From positions 1-64,000 of the forward strand of contig DASPNJ010000152.1 in NCBI GenBank assembly GCA_035626595.1: a stretch of 64,000 bases of DNA. Direction: 5' to 3'. Each line of letters begins with the position of its first letter. Position 1 is the first letter of the stretch. Made by a program: the position numbers and the translations under genes. Source of the DNA: JAQGMV01 sp035626595. Lineage in GTDB: Bacteria > Pseudomonadota > Gammaproteobacteria > Burkholderiales > SG8-41. Shown piece by piece: positions 52,401 through 59,637 of the stretch. The notes beneath the pieces were generated by a model. The model saw nothing but the letters and a program-made list of their open reading frames with translations. It was not told where the DNA came from and did not search any database.

Positions 52401-54547
52401 GCCGCCCCGCCGCCGCCGTGTCCCGGCGAACTCACGATGAATTCACCGGATGCCGGCGTGCCGTCCGCATTGAACAGTCGTGCGCGTACATCGAAGGTCG
52501 TGCCGTTATCAGGCGTGAAGTTCCATGCCGCCACGAAGCGGCCATCGGCAAGCCCCGCCACGGCGGGCATCCCCGGGACGCCGGTGATCGACGTATTGAG
52601 CTGGAAGTCCGGCCCGCCGTTTCCGTTGAGATCGAGAATGCGCGCGTGTGAGCCGAGACCGGTGCCGCCGATCGACGAATTCGTATCCCACCAGCTCACG
52701 ACGAAATGCGCGCCATCCGCGAGCAGCGCCGCCTTCGGTGCGAGCTGGCTGTTGACGGTGGTCGTGTTGATGACGAAATCGCTCGCGAGCGCATTGCCGG
52801 CTGCGTCGACGAAGCGGCCGCGCACCGCGGCGCCGGAGCCGTCGCCGCCGTTCGGCGCCGTGTACCAGGACACGAAGTAGGTATCGTTCGGCAACGCGAG
52901 GACATTCACGCCGGCCGCGTTGTTGTAGAACATCGACGTCGTGTTGATCGCGAAGTCGCCGCCGAGCGGCGCGCCGGAGGCGTCGAATGCCCGTCCGCGG
53001 ATGAGGAAGTTCGACGAGCCGCTGTCCGTGGAGTCCCACGCGACGAGGAAACGTCCGTCGGAAAGCGCCGAAACCGACGGTCGATCCTGGTCGCCCGCGG
53101 CCGTCGTGTTCACGACGAAATCCGGCGTGGCGGGCGTGCCGTCCGCGTCGAACAGGCGCGCACGCACGAGGAACGTGCCGGCGCCGTCGCCGCCATCGTT
53201 CGAGAACCACGTCGCCACGAAGCGTCCATTCGGCAATGCCGCCACGTCAGGCGAGACCTGCATGCCGTTGCCGGTACTGTTGACGACGAAGTCGGGCCCG
53301 CTGAACGCCATGCTGCCGTCCGGCACCGTGATCATCGGCGCATCGTTCACGGGCGCGATGGCGATGTTCACCGTCGCCACGTTGCTCGCGTCCGCGCCGT
53401 CGTTCGCGGTGTAGGTGAAGCTGTCCGCGCCGTTGTAGTCGCTATCGGGCGAGTACGTGAAGGACCCGTCGGGATTCAGGATAAGCGTGCCGTGATCGGG
53501 ACCGTCGACGAGAACCGCGCTCAGCGCGTCGCCGTCCAGGTCCGTGTCGTTGGCGAGCACGCCTGCAGCCGCAATCGTGAGCGGCACGTCCTCGTTGGTC
53601 GCGTACGCCTCGTTCTGCGCCACGGGCACGTCGTTCACCGCGTTCACCACGATGGAGACGGTAGCCGTGTCGCCGAGCGGACCGCCTGTGCCCACGGCGC
53701 CGAAGTCGTTGGTATCGACCGTGAGCGTGTCACTGCCGTTGAAGTTCGCGTTGCCGTGGTAGACGACATTCCCCGCCGCCGACAGCGTCGCGTTGATCTG
53801 CGCCTGCGTGCCGGTGAGCGTCACCGTTGCGGTGCCGCTGCCCGTCACCAGCGCGCCGCCGACCGGCGCGACGCTCAGGGTGCCATTGCTGACCGAGAGC
53901 GTGGTCTGGATGGTGTTGTTGCCCGCGTCTAGGTCGCTCACCGCAAGGCCCGCGATCGACAGATCGGTGTCCTCCTCCGCCCCGAGCGGCCCGACCGGGA
54001 CCGTGTTGACTGGCGCGTCATTCACCGGCAGCACGGTCACGAACGCGAGCGCGGCGCCGTTCAGAGGAGACGCATCGAAAACCAGGTACAGAAATGCGTC
54101 GAGCCCGTTGAAGTTCGGCGCCGGCGTATAGCTGAACGAGCCGTCGGCATTCACGACGACCGTCGCACCGTTGGCGTTGGTGGATGCCAACAGCTCCGCC
54201 CGCAGGGCATCGCCGTCGGCATCGCTGTCGTTCCCGAGCAAGCCCGGTGCGGCGATCAGCAGCGTCGTGTCTTCCTGAACGACGTAGGAATCGTCCTGGC
54301 CAACTGGTCGATCGTTAACTGGCGCGACGTTCACGGTCGCCGTCGCCGGCGTGCTGACCGCATCGCCGTCAGAAACCGCGTAGGTGAAATCGGCCGCACC
54401 GTTGAAGTTCGCGTTCGGCGTAAACGTTATGGTGCCGTCGCCATTGAGAACGGCCGTGCCGCCGGCGCCGCTCGCGACCGACGCGACGAACAACGTGTCG
54501 CCGTCGACGTCCTCGTCATTGCCGAGGAGGTCGGCCGCGGCATACAC
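46451..54547 (-). CDS. Giant RTX/cadherin-like type I-secreted adhesin, C-terminal part
   Basis: 2698 residues in the downstream frame of a split gene; the start given (GTG at 54547) is only the first initiation codon after the frameshift at 54706. Order of modules: cadherin-like tandem-95 repeats to about residue 410 (EDxxLxxxxxGxLxND, DGSFxYTPxxxFNGxDSFTY); a seven-fold or so propeller-like repeat block (about 412-805); further cadherin-like repeats to about 1620; RTX calcium-binding nonapeptides (GGxGxDxLx) to about 2190; another cadherin-like unit; and a terminal RTX block with a type I secretion signal (residues about 2560-2698, ending ADVLMPTI). It should be exported by an ABC/HlyD/TolC system and fold in calcium outside the cell. 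A partial HlyD gene lies at the right end of the window. Confidence 0.9.
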   Translation of the reverse strand: MYAAADLLGNDEDVDGDTLFVASVASGAGGTAVLNGDGTITFTPNANFNGAADFTYAVSDGDAVSTPATATVNVAPVNDRPVGQDDSYVVQEDTTLLIAAPGLLGNDSDADGDALRAELLASTNANGATVVVNADGSFSYTPAPNFNGLDAFLYLVFDASPLNGAALAFVTVLPVNDAPVNTVPVGPLGAEEDTDLSIAGLAVSDLDAGNNTIQTTLSVSNGTLSVAPVGGALVTGSGTATVTLTGTQAQINATLSAAGNVVYHGNANFNGSDTLTVDTNDFGAVGTGGPLGDTATVSIVVNAVNDVPVAQNEAYATNEDVPLTIAAAGVLANDTDLDGDALSAVLVDGPDHGTLILNPDGSFTYSPDSDYNGADSFTYTANDGADASNVATVNIAIAPVNDAPMITVPDGSMAFSGPDFVVNSTGNGMQVSPDVAALPNGRFVATWFSNDGGDGAGTFLVRARLFDADGTPATPDFVVNTTAAGDQDRPSVSALSDGRFLVAWDSTDSGSSNFLIRGRAFDASGAPLGGDFAINTTSMFYNNAAGVNVLALPNDTYFVSWYTAPNGGDGSGAAVRGRFVDAAGNALASDFVINTTTVNSQLAPKAALLADGAHFVVSWWDTNSSIGGTGLGSHARILDLNGNGGPDFQLNTSITGVPGMPAVAGLADGRFVAAWNFTPDNGTTFDVRARLFNADGTPASGEFIVSSPGHGGGGAAQVAALSNGGFTVTWSSNDGGDGNGSLVRARLFDADGNAIGGDFVVESTTAGNQDAVSVTTLTDGRLLYSWESNDGADGDGLTIRARFMSDSTSTSEDTPFTITGIAIADVDAGANAVIVTLSVDHGALDLVDGAGVTVGGAGTGILTLSGSQAAINTALAAGLVYSPDADYHGGDTLTVHASDQGYSGAGGPLSATETVTLTVHAVNDAPVANDDALEATEDTPVTYAAAELLGNDTDVEGDALAIASVTSGAGGTAVLNGDGTVTFTPNANFNGTTSFTYTASDGAATSNVATASVEVAPVNDAPETLNTGGSGPEDTANALLLKGTDVDGTVVSMRIVTTPANGRLYSDVGLTQEVHAGDTIATSGNQVIVRFKPDANWHGATSFDFAAIDDDGAEDATPATASLTVLPVNDAPFAGNNLYITQEDIALAIPAPGVLANDSDVDGDALSASLVSGPAHGTLTLNADGSFNYTPAADYFGSDSFTYRALDGGTQSNTATVSITVMSVNDGPTATTDGPATPEDTPVTVDIVANDTDPEDDPLTIVSVSGINHGTYQIVDNKIEYTPDPDFFGNDIFSYTISDGNGDTDEGTVVLAVTRVNDPPIANPDSATVDTDSVASVINVLANDSKGPPNESTQALTVVAAAALNGTVTINANGTLSYTPNAGYAGPDTISYTIQDDGFTGSTSDPRQASSTVSVTVTAVNDAPTFAGTLDGAPTYLEDAPAVVLDGNVQVSDPELAAQGHYDGATLTLARHLGAHAQDVFSATGLLGALTGGGALIYDGFVIGAVTQNSGGTLVLTFANADATQARVNGVLQSIAYSNSSNNPPSSVQIDWAFSDGNTGAQGVGGALAAAGSTTVTIVGVPDVYLWTQLVNGQVIGDPFDAAVDKLRFDDAAISAADVKVGESPLIFSHGGKTVTVQMNIASITTTNVFFDDGSLLVVGDNTTATAADSGNNSITGAAGDDQLLGLGGIDTLTGGDGGDWIDGGLGNDTATGGNGDDTIRVGGAAAADTAHGDSGSDRLIVDYSGVSGSFGTFSFAGTLAAGYSGSYSNGIGTNVTFNTVEHFTVTTTGGSDSITTGDGDDVVSTGGSDDSIRVAAGNFVIDGGTGTDGLGANLSAVTTDIVLDLKAGSYTLPGSSSVANVEQLIGFTGGSGNDTLISQNIIRADTIDGGGGDDTVGVGGGADNVAGGSGSDRLVVDYSSMAGSFGTVVALTGSLATGYSGRYSNNIGTQVDFTGIEHFSVTTTGGSDSITTGDGEDIVSTAAGNDIVNAGAGNDHITGGLGNDTLNGGAGDDTFTYNVGDGVGNPDDGVDTVNGGEGDELDGDLQTVNGTSAAETYNINPFGVGTQLGINITTSPALPAAATLANSELVLTNVEEIVINTGGGGDTVTVAGDIGDTGVSSTTVTINGGSSNDTFIAVALADNDGDPSGRVRVVMNGFEGDDTLVGGDGDDRLTGGVGDDSLQGSGGDDVYIYNQLTELSDGSGYIGGALLFENVAFDTLGFADALDFSEIDGISFIGSATFSAGGQGELRYVVEPSSTAVLIDADGDGMVDRYLRLNVATDLVETAPGSRILLAGVPNTPPVAFGDFYSTIQSSSVYPISLTVAAPGVLGMPFGPGADFDADGDPLTAELVSGPSHGTLIDHDGDGSFFDGDGGFVYLPDPYFVGDDSFVYRAFDGVSYSANATVEIDVKLPPVVTANTQDNYDMSGLYADLSLADPIPMERMAHSFVLATSDGRYVQALGSNMTYDAVTNAVTGGTINGIHLSLLVDPPPSGSPPFDPPAFYSPLLTVLGDANADPPFAVPAVELIAALQDYATSAGADTAGLDAIFQTIRYNAVGPGSASNDVLVGGPFDDYFAGAAGSDRVIAGAGDDLIIGGADSGDVLTGGAGADVFQFGFADGLDEITDFSGIIGGDGDVLDLRALFGPLDLQTDILDTATYDGTDTTLHLDTGSNALTLVLRDFDISDLHPADVLMPTI
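47960..49540 (-). repeat. RTX nonapeptide region in the adhesin
   Basis: Encodes many GGxGxDxLx-type units such as GGDGGDWIDGGLGNDTATGG and GGLGNDTLNGGAGDD, interrupted by two near-identical insertions of about 70 residues (see findings). A second, shorter RTX block is encoded at about 46695-46870. Confidence 0.85.
52125..53308 (-). repeat. Propeller-like repeat block in the adhesin
   Basis: Encodes about seven imperfect repeats of 50-60 residues with the pattern LxxGxFVxxWxSxDxxGxG, VRxRxFDADGxxxxxDFVVNT. The regular W and R spacing and repeat number suggest a beta-propeller or beta-sandwich array inserted between cadherin-like modules. Confidence 0.75.
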
Positions 54548-54684
54548 GACCGGCGTGTCTTCGGTCGCCGCCAGCGCATCGTCCGCCGCGACCGGCGCAT
54601 CGTTCGTGCCGATGATGTTGATGGTGATCGGCCGCGCGTCGCTGTTGCTGTGGCTGTCGAATACCCGTGCATGCGCGCTGAAAG

Positions 54685-56205
54685 TCAGACGCTGGCCTGT
54701 CGACAGAAATCGAAGGTGCTGTCAGCCTCGCTGAAGCTCCAGTCGAGCGATCCGCCGCCGCTGCCAGTGCTGTCGTTCAGCGCGATCAGCGTGAAAGCAT
54801 CCGTCAACGCGGACACGACCGGGCTCGGGACGCCGCCGGCCGGCGTGTTGTCGGCTTCGACAAATTCGAACGAGCTCACGTCGAGCGCGAATGCGGCGCT
54901 GTGGATGTCCGCGAGATCGACGTCGGAAAAGTCGAGGGAACCCGACACCGTGTGCACCGTTGCGCCGCCGGTCGCACCCGCGATTTCCGTGAATTGATAC
55001 GGCACGTTCGGGTCTGCTGCCAGCAGCGGAACGTCGTTGATGCCTGCGATGTCGATCGAGACGCTGACCGTATTGCCGGTATCGCTGCCGCCGTTTGACG
55101 TGCCGCCGTCGTCGAGCACTCGATACGTGAAGCTGTCGCCGCCGTGATAGTCGGGATCCGGCGTGTAGCTGAAGGAGCCGTCGGAATCGAGCGTGAGTGT
55201 GCCGTGCTGCACGTCGTCGACGAGCAGTGCCATCAGCGCATTCGGGGGGGTGTCGTTCGGGTCGCTGTCGTTTGCAAGTACGTTTCCGGTCAGCGGCGTG
55301 TCCTCGGCAGTGCCGAAGCCGTCCGCCACCGCCACCGGCGCATCGTTGACGGACGCGATACTCAGGTCGACTGTCGCGACGTTCGATTGGATCGACCCGT
55401 CGCTTGCGCGATAGGTAAAGCTGTCGGAACCATTGAAGTTCGCGTCCGGCGTGTACGTGAACGAGCCGTCGGCGTTCAGGACCAGCGTGCCGTGCGCAGG
55501 TCCCGACACTAACGAGGCCGAGAGGGGATTTCCGTCAGGATCCGAATCGTTCGACAGCACGTTGCCCGCGAGTGGCGTGTCTGCGCTCGTGGAGTGGCTG
55601 TCGGCTGCTGCGACCGGCGCAGCGTTGCCGGATGGAGCCGGCGGCGAGATCTCGTGGATCTTGGTGCCGTTGTTGCGCGAGCCGTCTATCGTGCCGTTGC
55701 CGTCGACATCGCGGCCGATCGATGTGATGCGCACGCCAAAGTCGACGCTGCCGAAATCGGCAAGTTTCAGGTCGCGCTGGCTGCTGTCGAGGGTAAAGGT
55801 AAAGGCACGGACTTCATCGCCATTCTTGCCGATGCCTTCGCTGCCGATCTCGATACCGAAGTCGTAGCCGCCATCGCTCCCCAGGAGGCCATTCATGTTG
55901 TTGCTGCTGCTTCCGGCCTTATTGACGCTGTCGTTGCCGGACGTCCACGCCGGCTGGGCGACGGGCACGGCGGCGCCGCTCGCGAGAGTCTTCGTCGCAC
56001 CGGCCACCGAGAGGGTGCCGAGCAGGGCTTCGTCCTTCACGTCGAAGAACAGCCCGCGCAGATCGCCGAGATAATTCCCGGCGGCGACAAGCTGCACCAC
56101 GGTGAAAGTGAGGGTGCCGCCTGGGTTCTCGGTGATGGTGACCTGAACAACCGGGTTCTTGTTCTCGGTGGAGCTGTCATTCATCACGAAAATCATGGAC
56201 GCCAT
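54685..56205 (-). CDS. Giant RTX/cadherin-like adhesin, N-terminal part (frameshifted)
   Basis: 506 residues from the ATG at 56205, preceded by GAGGAGG. Residues 1-180 form a distinct N-terminal domain (VVQLVAAGNYLGDLRGLFFDV), without a Sec signal, as expected for type I secretion. Then come two cadherin-like repeats (about 193-287 and 288-392) and a VCBS-type repeat. This breaks off after SLDWSFSEADSTFDF, where the family continues with LSxGQ. That continuation (LSTGQRLTFSAHARVFDS) is present in the next frame, starting by re-reading base 54706. A one-base deletion, true or by sequencing error, therefore separates this part from the 2698-residue part. Confidence 0.88.
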   Translation of the reverse strand: MASMIFVMNDSSTENKNPVVQVTITENPGGTLTFTVVQLVAAGNYLGDLRGLFFDVKDEALLGTLSVAGATKTLASGAAVPVAQPAWTSGNDSVNKAGSSSNNMNGLLGSDGGYDFGIEIGSEGIGKNGDEVRAFTFTLDSSQRDLKLADFGSVDFGVRITSIGRDVDGNGTIDGSRNNGTKIHEISPPAPSGNAAPVAAADSHSTSADTPLAGNVLSNDSDPDGNPLSASLVSGPAHGTLVLNADGSFTYTPDANFNGSDSFTYRASDGSIQSNVATVDLSIASVNDAPVAVADGFGTAEDTPLTGNVLANDSDPNDTPPNALMALLVDDVQHGTLTLDSDGSFSYTPDPDYHGGDSFTYRVLDDGGTSNGGSDTGNTVSVSIDIAGINDVPLLAADPNVPYQFTEIAGATGGATVHTVSGSLDFSDVDLADIHSAAFALDVSSFEFVEADNTPAGGVPSPVVSALTDAFTLIALNDSTGSGGGSLDWSFSEADSTFDFCRQASV

Positions 56206-56608
56206 GTCGCCTCCTCGGTGCTAACGGCTGCGCTGCTGCGGAAGATGGAAGGCCGGACGCGTGAGCGGCCGGGGATGACGAAAGAGGGGCGCGTTCTCGC
56301 GCACGCGAAAGACATCGCGCACTGCGGCGGACGATTCGGCCATGGCGGCCTCCCCTGCTTTTCTAATGATGTGCCGAGCCGGAGGGAACGCCTTTTGTTG
56401 TCGCGTATGAAGCTGGCGCTTCATGGCGTGCACGGCAGGCCGCGGAGCCCCCCAACGCGGCCGTGTCGGAGGCGCAGCTATCGTATAACGATTTGCGGCA
56501 CGCGACTCACGGCATCAACGGCCGTAGTTCCGATCACGAACCGGCGCTGACCGCGGCTCCAGTTCGGAAATCACCTGCGCGTGCACGGCCACGCGCTTGA
56601 AAATTCAA
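56206..56608. other. Upstream region of the adhesin gene
   Basis: 403 bases without a secure gene apart from the possible 40-codon frame listed next. It contains a short palindrome ATCGTATAACGAT (56480-56492) that could be an operator or, read on the minus strand, a TTATACGAT promoter element. Nothing else recognisable was seen. Confidence 0.5.
56221..56343 (-). CDS. Possible 40-residue small protein upstream of the adhesin
   Basis: An ATG at 56343 follows a strong GGGGAGG ribosome site and opens 40 codons (MAESSAAVRDVFRVRENAPL...), ending 15 bases before the adhesin start on the same strand. No family is recognised. It could be a leader peptide coupling translation into the giant gene, or a chance frame. 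Confidence 0.35.
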   Translation of the reverse strand: MAESSAAVRDVFRVRENAPLFRHPRPLTRPAFHLPQQRSR

Positions 56609-57844
56609 TCAGAACCGCCGTGGGCTGAACGGCGCGACGTCGATCGACGGCGTGCGCCCGGCAATCAGGTCCGCCACGATGCGCCCGGTGGGCGCGCCGC
56701 TGCAGAGGCCGACGTGCCCATGGCCGAACGCGTACCACGCGTTGGCGAAGCGCGTCGAGCGCCCGATCACCGGCAGCGAATCCGGCATCGACGGACGGCG
56801 GCCCATCCACTTCGTCATGTCCGCCGTGCTGATGCCGGGAAACACGCGCTGCATGTGCTTCGAGAGGATATCGGCCCTCGAGTAATCGGGTTCCGCATGG
56901 ATACCCGCGAACTCGGTCTGTCCGGCGATGCGCAGCCCCATCTCCATCGGCGTGATGAAGAACTTGTGCTCGGGCATGAAGACCGGCATCGGCAACGTGA
57001 GGCGCGGATCGGAATACGTGACGTGATAGCCGCGCTCGGCTTCGAGCGGGACCGGGTCGCCGAGCTTCGACGTGAACTCGTTCGAATGCGAGCCTGCGCA
57101 GATGACGAGCGTTTCGACCGGCAATGTGCCGGCATCGGTCACGAGCGCACGCGGTCCGTCGGGGCCGACGTCGATATCATTCACCTCGCGCTGGAGGAGC
57201 TTGCCGCCGTCGCGGACGAACTGCGCCGCGATGCCTTTGGTCAACCGCTCCGGATTCGCGACGAAGCCCTGCTCCGGTAGATAGAGCCCTGCCTCGTAGT
57301 GCCCGGTGAGCTGCGGCACGAGCTTCTTCACGCCCGCGTCGTCGAGCTCTTCGACAACGACGCCGCGGTCGCGCCGCAGCTTCCATGCGATGTTGTCGCC
57401 GAGATAGCTCGCGCGCTTTTCGTACGCGACGACGTAGCCGGTCTGGCGTATGAGATCGCTCACGCCCGCGTGCCGCGCGAGCGGCTCGTACGCATCGAAC
57501 GTCTGCCGCAGCAGCGGCCGCAGCGCGTTCGCGATCTCTTCGACGCGCGCGGGACGCGAAGCTTTCAGGAACCGCAGCAGCCACGGTGCCGCTTTCGGCA
57601 GATAGCCCCAGCGGATCATGAGCGGGCCCATCGGGTCCATGAGGTACCCGGGGACTTTCCAGTGAATGCCAGGAGTTGCGAGCGGCACGCACGAGCCGGG
57701 GCTCAGTATGCCGGCGTTGCCGAACGAGCAGTATTCGCCGGGCGGGCGCATATCGACGATCGTGACGTCGTGGCCGTCGCGTCTGAGATAGGCTGCGGTG
57801 GCGACGCCGACGATGCCGGCACCGATTACAGTGATGTTCTTCAT
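56609..57844 (-). CDS. dadA: D-amino acid dehydrogenase (DadA-like FAD oxidoreductase)
   Basis: Oxidatively deaminates D-amino acids to 2-oxo acids, passing electrons to the respiratory chain. 411 residues, normal length. FAD loop VIGAGIVGVATAAYL at residues 5-19, CSFGNAGILSPGS near 40, ERGYHVTY and the C-terminal FGHGHVGLCSGAPTGR are all typical. Its ATG overlaps the hyuB stop (ATGA). Coupling to HyuAB suggests that D-amino acids released from D-hydantoins or oxoproline-type compounds are the substrate (inference). A D-hydroxyproline or other amino acid is also possible. Confidence 0.9.
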   Translation of the reverse strand: MKNITVIGAGIVGVATAAYLRRDGHDVTIVDMRPPGEYCSFGNAGILSPGSCVPLATPGIHWKVPGYLMDPMGPLMIRWGYLPKAAPWLLRFLKASRPARVEEIANALRPLLRQTFDAYEPLARHAGVSDLIRQTGYVVAYEKRASYLGDNIAWKLRRDRGVVVEELDDAGVKKLVPQLTGHYEAGLYLPEQGFVANPERLTKGIAAQFVRDGGKLLQREVNDIDVGPDGPRALVTDAGTLPVETLVICAGSHSNEFTSKLGDPVPLEAERGYHVTYSDPRLTLPMPVFMPEHKFFITPMEMGLRIAGQTEFAGIHAEPDYSRADILSKHMQRVFPGISTADMTKWMGRRPSMPDSLPVIGRSTRFANAWYAFGHGHVGLCSGAPTGRIVADLIAGRTPSIDVAPFSPRRF

Positions 57845-59637
57845 GTCGAATCGCCCTTCCGTTCAGGGAAGGCGTCAGGTTGGGAGTGGTCTTGCAGTTC
57901 TGCGGCTGCGACGCGTGTCTCGCCATAGTCTCGCACCGCCGCCGCACGCGATATCTTTCCATTACGCAAATCCTCCGCGATGCGTTCGATCGCACGTTCG
58001 GCGGGCTCACCGTAGCCGCCCGCGCCCGGCGTCTCGAGGCGCATCGCATCGCCTGCGTGCATCTCGATCCGAGCGACCTTCGAGAAGAGCACCTCCTCGT
58101 TCGGACCGCCAGGATCGCGGATGAGACGCGCCCGACGTCCTTCAAGCCCACCGAACACACCGCTGGCAACGCCGACCGTGTGGCTGTCGGAGCGCACCGA
58201 GAAAATCGTCCCGGGGACGAGCGCGCGGATCTGGCGCGCGATGCCGAGCCCGCCGCGATGCCGGCCCGCGCCGCCCGAGTCCTGCACCAACGCGTATTCG
58301 TCGACCATCAGCGGATATTCGTTTTCCAGCGCCTCAGCCGGCAGATTGGAGGTGTTCGTCATGTGCACGTGCACGGCGTCCATGCCGTCGGCGTCGCAAC
58401 GCGCGCCGCTGCCGCCGCCGATCGTCTCGAGATAGACGTAGGCGCCGCGCCGGCTCGCGAGCTGGCCTGAAAAAACGATCGCCGGCACCACGTCGTTGCC
58501 GGATGCCATGACGCGCTCGGGCGCCAGCACGCCGCGAAACGCGCCGAATATCGCGCCGGCCACCTTCTGACACGTGATCGACCGTGCGCCCACCGCCGCG
58601 GGCGGCTCCGGATTCACGATCGTTCCTGCCGGCGCGACGATCTCGACTGCGTCGAACAGGCCCGCATTCGGCAGGAGCTCCGGATCGAGCAGCGCTTTCA
58701 CGGCGTAGTACACGCTCGCTTTGAGCGCGTTCAGCGGCACGTTCATCGCGCCGCGGGCCTGCGCGCCCGAGCCTGAGAAATCGACGGCAAGCGATTCGCC
58801 AGCGACGCGCACGGTGGCGGTGATCGGCACCGGATCGCCACCCATACCATCGTCGTCGAGATAATTGGTGAACGTGTATTCACCGTCGGTCAGCTCGGCG
58901 ATGCGCCGCTGCATCCGGCGGCGCGTGTATACGAGCAGGTCCTCGATCGCCCGTCGCACCGCGGGAAGCCCGATCTGCCGCACCAGGCCGCGCGCGGCCT
59001 CGGCGCCGCGGTCGTTCGTCGCGATCTGCACCCGCAGGTCGAGCGACCGCTCTTCCGGGTCGCGCGTGTTCGACGCAATCAGATCGAGGAGATCGGAATC
59101 GAGCTCGCCTGCGCGCACGATGCGGATAACCGGCAGGCGCAGCCCCTCCTCGAAAATGCTGCGCGAGCCGCCGGCGATCGATCCCGGCACCGGACCGCCG
59201 ATGTCGGAGTGGTGCCCGATGTTGGCCGCGAAGAACTCGACGCGTCCATCCCAGAACACCGGGGTGACGATCGTGATGTCCGGGAGGTGCGTACCGTTCG
59301 CAAGGTAAGGATCGTTGCAGATGAACGCGTCGCCTTCACGCATGCGCTCGACGGGGCAGGCCCGCAGCACCGCATCGACACCGCCGGAGAGCGAACCGAG
59401 ATGCAGCGGGATTTGGGTGCCCTGCGCAACCAGCCGTCCGCCGCCGTCGAACAGCGCGACCGAACAGTCCCGGCGCTCCTTGATGTTCGTCGAGAACGAC
59501 GAGCGCACCAGCGTGTTGCTCATGTCCTCGGTGATCGAGAGGAGCCGATTGCTGAAGACCTCCATCGCGATCGGATCGGCCAGCCGTCCCCCTTGACGGG
59601 GGAGAGTCTGGATGGGGGTGTGACGGTCGATCGTCAC
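57841..59637 (-). CDS. hyuB: Hydantoinase B / oxoprolinase beta-type subunit
   Basis: 598 residues starting with GTG at 59637, overlapping the hyuA stop as GTGA. Family segments: ITEDMSNTLVRSSFSTNIKE, ICNDPYLANGTHLPD and the C-terminal ETPGAGGYGEP. The first 18 residues (TIDRHTPIQTLPRQGG) are not family-like: they are encoded by a family C repeat. The next methionine (AMEVFSNRL) marks where homology begins and may be the true start. Works with the adjacent HyuA. Confidence 0.9.
   Translation of the reverse strand: MTIDRHTPIQTLPRQGGRLADPIAMEVFSNRLLSITEDMSNTLVRSSFSTNIKERRDCSVALFDGGGRLVAQGTQIPLHLGSLSGGVDAVLRACPVERMREGDAFICNDPYLANGTHLPDITIVTPVFWDGRVEFFAANIGHHSDIGGPVPGSIAGGSRSIFEEGLRLPVIRIVRAGELDSDLLDLIASNTRDPEERSLDLRVQIATNDRGAEAARGLVRQIGLPAVRRAIEDLLVYTRRRMQRRIAELTDGEYTFTNYLDDDGMGGDPVPITATVRVAGESLAVDFSGSGAQARGAMNVPLNALKASVYYAVKALLDPELLPNAGLFDAVEIVAPAGTIVNPEPPAAVGARSITCQKVAGAIFGAFRGVLAPERVMASGNDVVPAIVFSGQLASRRGAYVYLETIGGGSGARCDADGMDAVHVHMTNTSNLPAEALENEYPLMVDEYALVQDSGGAGRHRGGLGIARQIRALVPGTIFSVRSDSHTVGVASGVFGGLEGRRARLIRDPGGPNEEVLFSKVARIEMHAGDAMRLETPGAGGYGEPAERAIERIAEDLRNGKISRAAAVRDYGETRVAAAELQDHSQPDAFPERKGDST
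59587..59620. repeat. Family C repeat inside the 5' end of hyuB
   Basis: Read on the minus strand: CACCCCCATCC, a spacer, then TCCCCCGTCAAGGGGGA. The same layout is at 45425-45460. Here it is translated as part of HyuB. Confidence 0.7.

Noticed and set aside
54695..54715. Programmed -1 ribosomal frameshift in the adhesin
   Set aside because: No classical slippery heptamer or obvious downstream structure; a base deletion or sequence error is the simpler explanation.
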